Below, piece after piece: positions 24,481 through 32,456 of a stretch of DNA of 64,000 nucleotides (the stretch's first letter is position 1; each line of letters starts with the position of its first letter). This DNA comes from Epiperipatus broadwayi (taxonomy: Eukaryota; Onychophora; Udeonychophora; Euonychophora; Peripatidae), in contig JAQFVV010012397.1 in the NCBI GenBank assembly GCA_028023455.1, positions 1,762,001-1,826,000 on the forward strand, in the 5' to 3' direction. Both the position numbers and the translations under genes were made by a program. The notes beneath the pieces were generated by a model that saw only the letters and a program-made list of their open reading frames with translations, was not told the origin of the DNA and did not search any database.

Positions 24481-24555
24481 TTATTTATAAAAATATTTGA
24501 ACGTATTTACTATATGAATTAGAAATGCTTTAATTGCATATTACTTCTATCTGGG

Positions 24556-25317
24556 TAATGTAACAGAGTTTATGTGTAAGAATATACTTCTATATTTGGC
24601 TAAATTATAAATGCCTCAATTATCAAATGATAAATGCTCTACAAACCAAGAATTGTTGAGTTCAAATGTCTACCAATCGGTAATAATTAATAAAATGATG
24701 AAATGCTGTATAAATCATAAATACTTGACTGCTTCTATGCTTCTTATAATGTAACAGAGTTTATATGTAAGAATATACTTCTATATTTGGCTAAATTATA
24801 AATGCTTCAATTATCAAATGATAAATGCTCTACAAACCAAGAATTGCTGAGTTCAAATGTCTACCAATCGGTAATAATTAATAAAATGATGAAATGCTAT
24901 ATAAATCATAAATACTTGACTGCTTCTAAGCTTCTTATAATGTAACAGAGTTTATGTGTAAGAATATACTTCTATATTTGGCTAAATTATAAATGCCTCA
25001 ATTATCAAATGATAAATGCTCTACAAACCAAGAATTGTTGAGTTCAAATGTCTACCAATCGGTAATAATTAATAAAATGATGAAATGCTGTATAAATCAT
25101 AAATACTTGACTGCTTCTAAGCTACTTATAATGTAACAGAGTTTATGTATAAGAATATACTTTTATATTTGACTAAATTATAAATGCTTTAATTACCAAA
25201 TGATGAATACTCCACAAACCAAGAATTGCTGAATTTAAATGTTTACCAATCAGTAATAATTCATAAGATAACGAAATGTTATATAAATCATAAATGCTTA
25301 ACTGCTACCAGGCTTCT
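24556..25317 (+). repeat. 191-bp tandem repeat in 5' LTR (4 copies)
   Basis: taatgtaacagagttta recurs at 24,556, 24,747, 24,938 and 25,129, exactly every 191 bp; the last copy is the most diverged. The 3' LTR has the same four copies (33,544, 33,735, 33,926, 34,117). Confidence 0.95.
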
Positions 25318-26060
25318 TCTCATAAAGGGATACAAAAATGAATTATTGTTAAATTAGAATATTTCCAAGTTTCTTCTCATAAATGAATTCAAAATGAATT
25401 ATTGTTGAATTAGAATATTTCCAAGCTTCTTCTCATAAATGGATTCAAAATGAATTATTGTTAAATTAGAATATTTCCAAGTTTCTTCTCATAAATGAAT
25501 TCAAAATGAATTATTGTTGAATTAGAATATTTCCAAGCTTCTTCTCATAAATGGATTCAAAATGAATTATTGTTAAATTAGAATAATTCCAAGCTTCTTC
25601 TCATAAAGGAATTAATGAACTATTGTTGAATTAGAATATTCACAAGCTTCTTCCCATAAATGAATTCAAAATGAACTATTATTGAATTAGAATATTTCCA
25701 AGCTTCTTCTCATAAAGGAATTAATGAACTATTGTTGAATTAGAATATTCACAAGCTTCTTCCCATAAATGAATTCAAAATGAACTATTATTGAATTAGA
25801 ATATTTCCAAGCTTCTTCTCATAAAGGAATTAATGAACTATTGTTGAATTAGAATATTCACAAGCTTCTTCCCATAAATGAATTCAAAATGAACTATTAT
25901 TGAATTAGAATATTTCCAAGCTTCTTCTCATAAAGGAATTAATGAACTATTGTTGAATTAGAATATTCACAAGCTTCTTCCCATAAATGAATTCAAAATG
26001 AACTATTATTGAATTATAATATTTCCAAGCTTCTTCTCATAGAGGAATTAATGAACTATT
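25309..26060 (+). repeat. About 55-bp minisatellite in 5' LTR (14 copies)
   Basis: Units begin agcttcttctcataaa or agcttcttcccataaa and end with gaattagaatatttcc or attcac. Later units alternate between two subtypes, forming a higher-order dimer of about 109 bp. Fourteen units are countable here against eight in the 3' LTR. Confidence 0.9.
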
Positions 26061-26470
26061 GTTGAAATTGCAAATTAATTGTTATTTAATAAAAATTTTT
26101 TTGTTACTAAAATTAAATTGGTTATCCAGTTGTCCAGTTTTGTTTATTTATTGCATCACTCACCAATTATACCACTGGTTCATGAGAATCTCATGTTCTC
26201 TGAGCTACGTCTGACATAACTTGACCTAGGCCAGTCAGGTTGTAGTGAGATGGAACTCTAATGGTGCTCTTTAGGAAACCAAACATAGAAATATTTAGAT
26301 GTTTCCAGTCTCTATGTATTACATCCTCTGATGAGCAGGAAATATTGTTGTAGGGGGGCATTAACATCTGCATTAAGAATATCAATTGATAGTTCCTTCC
26401 TGCAGCATGCTCATCAGAAAATAATTACAACTGATGTAATAAAACGGTTGTATGGTGGTCCGGTTACATT

Positions 26471-26488
26471 TGGCACCCAACGTGGGGC
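26471..26488 (+). other. Primer binding site, lysine-tRNA type
   Basis: TGGCACCCAACGTGGGGC starts 2 nt after the LTR end. It matches the well-known primer site complementary to tRNA-Lys1,2 at all but one position (A for G). It would prime minus-strand DNA synthesis. Confidence 0.85.
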
Positions 26489-26866
26489 TTTATCCAGCTA
26501 GCCTAACCATAGGCACCTATTATATTGTCATCTTACTGTGAGGCCTTATCTGGCATAGGCCGGTTAATTTGCCACCCTATTGTGAGGTCCGATCTAGCTA
26601 GCCTACTCATAGGCATAAGCAGATCACGATTCTGTGATATGAACAGTGCATATGATGTAGTGATGTAATTTGTTCAGGAAGGATGGAAAAATAAAAGTCT
26701 AAAAGAAAAACACAAAATGAATGGCATAAAGAATGAAACAGGCATTTCAAAGAAGATGGAGTAAGGTCATGGTGTGTATGGAGAGAGAAGCTTATTAAAG
26801 TTGAAATTAAAAAAACCCACTAAACTAGAATAAAATATTGATGAAAACCAGATCAAAATCAAAAAA
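26489..26866 (+). other. LTR-1 leader with PBS-derived repeats
   Basis: About 380 nt of untranslated leader before gag. It contains two degraded repeats of the PBS-proximal segment: agctagcctaaccataggc at about 26,497 recurs as agctagcctactcataggc at about 26,596, and ctgtgaggccttatctggc and ttgtgaggtccgatct follow the same plan. Confidence 0.6.
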
Positions 26867-28651
26867 ATGATGAATACAGAAAGCATAGAGGATCCTCCTG
26901 AGAAAGAAGATAACCAAATAAGGGATAAACAGAGAGAAGAAGATAACCAAAAAAGAGACAAGCAAAGAGAAGAAGATATCAAACAAAGAGAAGATGATAT
27001 CAAACAAAGAGAAGAAGACAACCAAAAAAGAGATAAACAAAGAGAAGATGATATCAAACAAAGAGAAGAAGACAACCAAAAAAGAGATAAACAAAGAGAA
27101 GATGATATCAAACAAAGAGAAGACAAACAAAAAAGAGATAAACAAAGAGAAGATGATATCAAACAAAGAGAAGAAGACAACCAAAAAAGAGATAGACAAA
27201 GAGAAGATGATATCAAACAAAGAGAAGAAGACAACCAAAAAAGAGATAAACAAAGAGAATATGATATCAAACAAAGAGAAGAAGACAACCAAAAAAGAGA
27301 TAAGCAAAGAAAAGAAGATAACCAAAAAAGAGATAAGCAAAGAGAAGAAGATAACAAGCAAGCAATAGAAGCAAACCAAAGAATAGAAAAGCAAATTATG
27401 GAAGCGGTGGAAAATCAGAATGAAAAGTTTGAACAAATAATTAGGCAAGTAAATGATCAAATATTGAAAATAAAAGATGTCATGAATGAAGTTAAAGGCT
27501 CATTAATAGAGCAAGAAATCAAAATGACCCAAATGTGTGAGACCATGGATACAAAGATAACAAAAATTCAAGAATCCATGCAGGAGAAGGTGGATATATT
27601 GACCACCCAGATGAGAAAGATGGAAATAAAAGATAGCGATATATTGCCTAGACAAAAGGAGGCAGAAACAATCCCAAAAGAAAGCCAAAAGGAGAATTGC
27701 CAAGCTAGTCATGAAGTCCCTCCAACCAACCAGATGCCCGGAATTGTAAACCAATTCCTAAAAATTAGAACTTTCTCTGGGAGCTGCAATGAAGCACCGA
27801 TAGAATATATAAAAAGTTTGGAGAGATATTTTACTATTAACGTATTATCAGAAGAGGCAAAAATGGCAATCGCATGTAGCCATCTCCAAGGTACAGCACA
27901 GGCATGGTGGGATTCACTGTTTGCCCAACCTACAAGTTTTGACGAATTTAAAGGGGCGCTAATGAATTGTTACTGGAGCGATGGGTGTCAGGAGGGGATT
28001 AAATATAAGGTGTCCCAGGAGAAATGTCCTCCTGGAGAGCTTTATACACCATTCTTTAGAAGACAGGTGGCCAGGTTGAGAGCTTTGACATCTGATTGTC
28101 TGTCTGAACTCCAGATCATTAGATTAATACGACACAGCTTTCCAAATTACATCGAAAGGATGCTAATTGGGACTGATCGTCGATCCATCAAGCAGGTTGC
28201 TGAATTATTAACAGCCTATGATAGCTGTGATACCTCAGCAACCAAAGAAGGAGGAGCAAAGCAATCACAAAATAAACCTCCCTATAGAAGAGATGATGGG
28301 CCTAACATAGGAACCATCAGATATAAAAGGAAAATGCCTCCTCGGCAATATAGCAACAACAACCCACCATCATGGTATCAGCACCAGAGAAATCAGACAC
28401 CACCATGGAAAAGGCAAAGACGATATTCGACAGGCAACATGCAGAGCCCTTACCAAACCTGGGTTATAAGGAGAACAAACAGTGATGATAACCTGCAAAG
28501 AAGTGTGGGTACAACTACTGAACTGCAGAGAAAGGAACAAGAGGGAAACCGCCACGATGATGTCTGGCCTAACAAACATCCAAAAATGGGACAAGAAACG
28601 GATTCCAAAAGACTAAATTATGAAGAGTTAAACAGGAAAGGACCTCGATAA
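26867..28651 (+). CDS. gag: Gag polyprotein of LTR-1 (intact)
   Basis: A 594-residue frame. Residues about 13-170 are a highly charged coiled-coil built from repeats of EEDNQKRDKQR and REDDIKQ. This is a coding minisatellite that reads as long open frames in other frames too, but those are shadows. Residues about 295-450 match the Retrotrans_gag capsid region: FLKIRTFSGSCNEAPIEYI, then HLQGTAQAWWDSLF and a following helix-rich segment. The C-terminus is Arg/Gln/Pro-rich and basic, suitable for nucleic-acid binding, but no CCHC zinc knuckle is present. The first ATG pair at 26,867 is the natural start. Gag would assemble the virus-like particle. Pol continues in the minus-one frame across the stop codon. 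Confidence 0.92.
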   Translation: MMNTESIEDPPEKEDNQIRDKQREEDNQKRDKQREEDIKQREDDIKQREEDNQKRDKQREDDIKQREEDNQKRDKQREDDIKQREDKQKRDKQREDDIKQREEDNQKRDRQREDDIKQREEDNQKRDKQREYDIKQREEDNQKRDKQRKEDNQKRDKQREEDNKQAIEANQRIEKQIMEAVENQNEKFEQIIRQVNDQILKIKDVMNEVKGSLIEQEIKMTQMCETMDTKITKIQESMQEKVDILTTQMRKMEIKDSDILPRQKEAETIPKESQKENCQASHEVPPTNQMPGIVNQFLKIRTFSGSCNEAPIEYIKSLERYFTINVLSEEAKMAIACSHLQGTAQAWWDSLFAQPTSFDEFKGALMNCYWSDGCQEGIKYKVSQEKCPPGELYTPFFRRQVARLRALTSDCLSELQIIRLIRHSFPNYIERMLIGTDRRSIKQVAELLTAYDSCDTSATKEGGAKQSQNKPPYRRDDGPNIGTIRYKRKMPPRQYSNNNPPSWYQHQRNQTPPWKRQRRYSTGNMQSPYQTWVIRRTNSDDNLQRSVGTTTELQRKEQEGNRHDDVWPNKHPKMGQETDSKRLNYEELNRKGPR

Positions 28652-29532
28652 ATGATTCCTCGCCCAGGGGTCCTAATATTAAGCTGAGGAATCAAGAGAT
28701 AAGTAATAGAAAATACTCAATGGCTAATATGATTTATGATTGGGAAGAGAAAGTCCCTCAATATAATATGCAGCAATGCCCTAAAATTAAAATAATGCTG
28801 GAGGGTATTATTGTTGAAACTCTGTTGGATTCAGGGAGTCAGGTATCTGTGATCTCTGAAGAGTTATATAACCAGATGAAATTGTTAAATCCTGACCTTC
28901 GAACCCTACCACTCAAGGCAACTCAAGTTACATTGGCCAATAATAGGAAAGCTCGGGTGGAATCCAAACAGATATGGATTCAAATGTGGATAGGAAAAAT
29001 CCATCTTAATCATGGCTTTTTAATAATGAAGGGTCTAATACATGAAGCTTTGGTGGGAGCAGATATAATGCACCAAATTCATTGCGTGTTGGACTTTCAG
29101 AAGTGTCAAGTCATGTGTGGAGAAGAGGTCATACCCTTTATACTGCAGGAGGCACATCATTCAATGGAAATGGGTTGTGTTCAGAAAGATCCACCATGGC
29201 AAATGATTGAATCAAAGATTCAAGAATCTTCACTAATAAAAGAAAAGCAACAGCAGATAGAAAGGCTCCTGAGAGAATATCAAGTTATTTTCTCGGAAGT
29301 ACCAGGGATTATTCATGGGTATGATCATCAAATAAAAGTGACAGATGAGCAACCATACCAGTCCCGGTCATATCCTGTACCCTATCAATATAAACCAGAA
29401 GTGGAGAAGCAACTGACAGAAATGCTAAAATGGGGAATCATTTCTAAATGTTCGTCCCCTTTCAACAATCCACTAGTAGTCGTAAAAAAAAAGATGGTAC
29501 TGCCCGTTTATGCTTGGATGCACGTCAACTGA
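28624..29532 (+). pseudogene. pol: LTR-1 pol, segment 1: protease and RT start
   Basis: Open in the frame one base behind gag from 28,624; the first ATG is at 28,720, but expression as a Gag-Pol fusion is expected. An aspartic protease domain is clear: TLLDSGSQVSVIS (residues about 34-46 from the ATG), with the catalytic DSG motif, and a later IHEALVGADIM beta-strand motif. From residue about 205 the RT begins (SRSYPVPYQYKPEVEKQL, then WGIISKCSSPFNNPLVVVKKK). The frame is lost at an A9 run (about 29,484-29,492), after which the RT continues in another frame. Confidence 0.88.
28627..28694 (+). promoter_or_regulatory. Candidate minus-one ribosomal frameshift signal
   Basis: Heptamer G TTA AAC (28,627-28,633) lies in the gag frame inside the 28,624-28,651 overlap with the pol frame. 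After a 5-nt spacer, AGGACCTC (28,639-28,646) pairs with GGGGTCCT (28,667-28,674; one G-U), forming stem 1. Inside its loop, TGATTCCTCG (28,653-28,662) pairs with TGAGGAATCA (28,685-28,694; one G-U), forming stem 2. That is an H-type pseudoknot with loops of 6, 4 and 10 nt. The gag stop TAA (28,649-28,651) lies in the first loop. GUUAAAC is, as I recall it, the slippery site of equine arteritis virus. Confidence 0.78.
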
Positions 29533-29888
29533 ATAGAATAACAGTGCCAGATCGTAATATACCACCTCTGATTTATGAGTTATTAATAAAATTTCGAGGG
29601 AAAAATATCTTTACCACCCTTGACCTTACAGCCAGCTACTGGCAAATCAAGTTGCATCCTGAAGACAGAAGATATACGGCATTCCGGTACAATGGATATT
29701 CATATCAATTTAACAGGATGCCCTTAGGGTTGAATAACAGTGGTTCTGGCCTAATGAAGTGTCTAGATAAAGTGTTGTCAGATGAGATTAAGCAAGTTGT
29801 AACAATGTATGTTGATGACGTGGTCATTGCATCGAAGAAATTGAAAGAACATATCCAACATTTACGACTTTTTTTTAAAGAGTGTTAG
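29486..29888 (+). pseudogene. pol: LTR-1 pol, segment 2: RT palm
   Basis: Continues the reverse transcriptase after the A9 break. RLCLDARQLNRITVPDR is the conserved fingers motif, TTLDLTASYWQIKL carries the first catalytic Asp, NRMPLGLNNSGS is the motif around the dNTP pocket, and MYVDDVVIASK carries the catalytic YVDD pair. All three catalytic Asp are present. The frame is lost again in a T8 run followed by AAAG (about 29,870-29,880). Confidence 0.9.
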
Positions 29889-31030
29889 AAAAGGGAATAA
29901 AAATTAACATAAAGAAGAGTACCTTGGTAGCAGAGGAGGTAAAATTTTTGGGTCACATCGTCAACAAACAGGGCATTAGACCCCAGTACAAAAAGATACA
30001 GGCTATTCAAGAGTTCCCAAGGCCCAAAACAAAGAAGCAGATTAGATCTTTCCTTGGGCTTTGTAACTTTTATAATAAATTTTATAAGGATTTCACCCTT
30101 GATATGGAACCCTTACTTCAATTAATACGGAAAGATGCACCGTGGAAATGGAGTAGCGAACAAGAAGAGAACTTTGGATCAATTAAGAAGAAGTTTCTGG
30201 AGCAAGTAATGTTAACTTACCCAGACTTTAATCAGTCATTTTATCTTCAGACGGATAGCAGCGGTTATGGTCTGGGAGCTACCCTGTTCCAAGTTCATGA
30301 AGATAATCAGCCGAGAGTTTTATATTTTATTAGCCGATTATTGAAAGGTCCAGAGCTGAATTATACTGTAACAGAGAATGAGGCTCTGGCAGTTATATGG
30401 GCATTTCAAAAGTTTCGCCAATTTCTCCTTGGATCACAAGTGATCGTTATTTCGGACCACAAAAGTTTAGAGTTCCTGAACCACAGTTACTTAACCAATA
30501 GCCGTTTGGTGAGGTGGAGCTTGTTGCTTCAGGAATTCGATTATACAGTCCAATATTGTAAAGGGTCGGACAATGTAGTTGCAGATGCATTGAGCCAGAA
30601 CCCTATTAAGTTGGAACAACAACATTTGTGTGCAGATAATGTGTGCATTGCGGCTGCATGTCTAAGCAGTGCAGAAGATGTTGAAACCAGTCTATACCAG
30701 CTAGAAGAGCATCAGATAGAGGATGCGTACTATAAGCAAGTGTTAAAAAAAATTGAAAAGCAGAAAAGGAGACTGAACCAGGGAGCTGACCCGGCGGGAG
30801 AACAATGGAAACGATATGCAGTAAAAAAAAAGATTTTGCAATATTGCGTCAATACCTCTACTGATCAATGGCAAATTGTGGTACCTATAAAAATGCGCCA
30901 CCCACTTATTATATACACCCATAGATTATATGGACATTATGGAGCAGAAAAGACTTACCATGTGTTACGAAATTGGTTCTATTGGCCAAAGCAATACGAA
31001 GAGGTGGTATCATTGATAAAGGGTGTGAAA
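29882..31030 (+). pseudogene. pol: LTR-1 pol, segment 3: RT thumb, RNase H, IN zinc finger
   Basis: EEVKFLGHIVNKQGI and RSFLGLCNFYNKFYKDF are the RT thumb/connection motifs. RNase H follows with YLQTDSSGYGLGATLF, TVTENEALAVIWAFQKFR and VISDHKSLEF, supplying the Asp-Glu-Asp catalytic set, and ends near VADALSQNP. A linker leads to the integrase HHCC zinc domain: THRLYGHYGAEKTY and WFYWPKQYEEV. The two Cys of that domain fall after a third frame break at about 31,017-31,023. Confidence 0.9.
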
Positions 31031-31941
31031 TTTGCCAAAGAACCAAGCCGCTGAATAAATCATACTCAGGGTCCTTGAACCCAATTCTTGCAAAAGAACC
31101 TAATGAAATTCTGGCAGTGGATTATTATGGGCCCTTGCCCCCATTTTGTCGGATGAGGTATTTGATGGTTGGGTATGACATATTCTCCAAATGGGTAGTT
31201 GCATACCCTATACCTCGAGCTAATGCCCGAAACACTATAAAAGTGTTACAAAACCAACATTTTAGCAAAGTGGGAAAACCACAGACAATCATCTCTGATC
31301 ATGGCACCCCATTCGTCTCTACTGAGTGGAAGAAATGGATCAGCAAAGAGAATATAAAACATATACTGACGTCTATTCGCAACCCTCAATCCAACCCATG
31401 TGAGCATGTGATGCGGGAGCTGGGTCAGTTATTCAGGGTGTACTTGAATGCGAATCATCGGGAATGGGTGGACCAGGTCCAAAGAGTAATCAACTATATA
31501 AACTGGACGCTAAATTTGTCAACTGGTTTTGCACCTGTGCAACTTCATTATGGGAAATCTATACCTATGCTTTATCGTACAAAAATTACAATAGTACCAG
31601 ATATTATTGATAAGAAGAAGGATCAGGAAAAAGCCCTTCAACAATTAAGAAAGAGTGGTGAGATACGGAAGAAGAAATACATGAGCGCATCTCATTCATT
31701 TCAAGTGGGAGATCGAGTGATGGTGCGAGGATATCCAGTAAGTTATCCTGAATGAAACATATATAAGAAGTTTCAGGATATTTATGAAGGCCCATATACA
31801 ATAGTGAAGAAATATGGGAATAACGCATTTGCAGTAACAGAGGCAGGAAAAGAAAAAGGAACATTCAACGCAAGGCTGTTACGACCCTTTATAGAAATAG
31901 CTGATGGAAAAAGTTTGCGAATGTGGTGTAGTGGTGCATGA
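31021..31941 (+). pseudogene. pol: LTR-1 pol, segment 4: integrase core and C-terminus
   Basis: GCEICQRTKPL completes the zinc finger. The rve core has AVDYYGPLPP, TIISDHGTPFVS and NPQSNPCEHVMRELG. The Glu lies 35 residues after the second Asp, as in a DDE integrase of the gypsy subgroup with SNP in place of the usual SNG. After SFQVGDRVMVRGYP, an in-frame TGA at 31,753-31,755 interrupts the C-terminal domain, which continues in the same frame with IYEGPYTIVKKYGNNAF and FNARLLRPF to a stop at 31,939-31,941. There is no chromodomain and no envelope gene downstream. Confidence 0.88.
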
Positions 31942-32456
31942 ACTTGTGTTTTTCATGTTGAGATGGTGGATGATTGAGCAGAGCTGCTTGGATGCATTGT
32001 GTTATGATGCTCCGAAGTATATGCTCGGCACTATCCCGACCTGGATGTTGTGCTCCAAGAGTAGTCCAGCAGTGCGTATATATAGGTCTCATGGATAGGC
32101 CAAATGATAGCCCCTAAGACTCACCGAAGCTGAGCAGGGTTGGCTGAGTGCCAAATTGATTTTTTTTCTCTGGCTCCTATTCTTGATTGGATGATACTTC
32201 TAGGTACAAGAGAGGTAGTGCTTAAAAATGAGATATTTTCTCGTGACGTCATGAGGCGGTGTGTACTGGTAGTTTGTGTTTGGCCATCTATTTGTCCCAG
32301 CATTGGAGGCTATGGTTCATGTATTCACTTTTCCAGCTCATCTTACTCATTCATCAGCATATCTAAAACCAGGCAGTACTGAGAAATAATGTGTATAGTA
32401 TGTGGAATGAAATCGTACTTCCAGGCGATTTCATCCCAAAATTTGGTGAGGGGTAA
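31942..32456 (+). other. LTR-1 3' untranslated region and polypurine tract
   Basis: About 515 nt between pol and the 3' LTR without a credible frame. A 5S-rRNA-like patch occurs at 32,126-32,143 (reported separately). The tract ggtgagggg at 32,445-32,453, just before TAA/TGAAAC, is the likely plus-strand primer. Confidence 0.7.

Larger units (their letters stand above)
23468..26468 (+). repeat. 5' LTR of LTR-1 (3001 bp)
   Basis: Unusually long for this superfamily. It has three internal minisatellites in order: six copies of a 71-bp unit, four copies of a 191-bp unit, and 14 copies of a roughly 53-57-bp unit. An AATAAA lies near 23,560. Close to the 3' end, CTGATGAGC (26,328-26,336) pairs with GCTCATCAG (26,409-26,417), extended by AGGAA/TTCCT, a strong stem-loop that would lie in the retroviral RNA leader. 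I see no clear TATA box. Confidence 0.95.

Noticed and set aside
26328-26345. CTGATGAGCAGGAAA near the LTR-1 LTR end as a hammerhead
   Set aside because: There is no room for stem II between CTGATGA and GAAA. The motif is explained by a simple stem-loop with 26,396-26,417.
26767-27460. Long minus-strand frames of 196 and 211 residues rich in Leu/Ser/Phe repeats, and a 124-residue plus frame at 26,994
   Set aside because: They are out-of-frame readings of the gag coding minisatellite; the plus-strand 594-residue gag continues into a recognisable capsid region.
28649-28651. Gag stop readthrough instead of frameshifting
   Set aside because: The pol frame is minus-one relative to gag, so readthrough would not reach it; the overlap with a slippery heptamer favours frameshifting.
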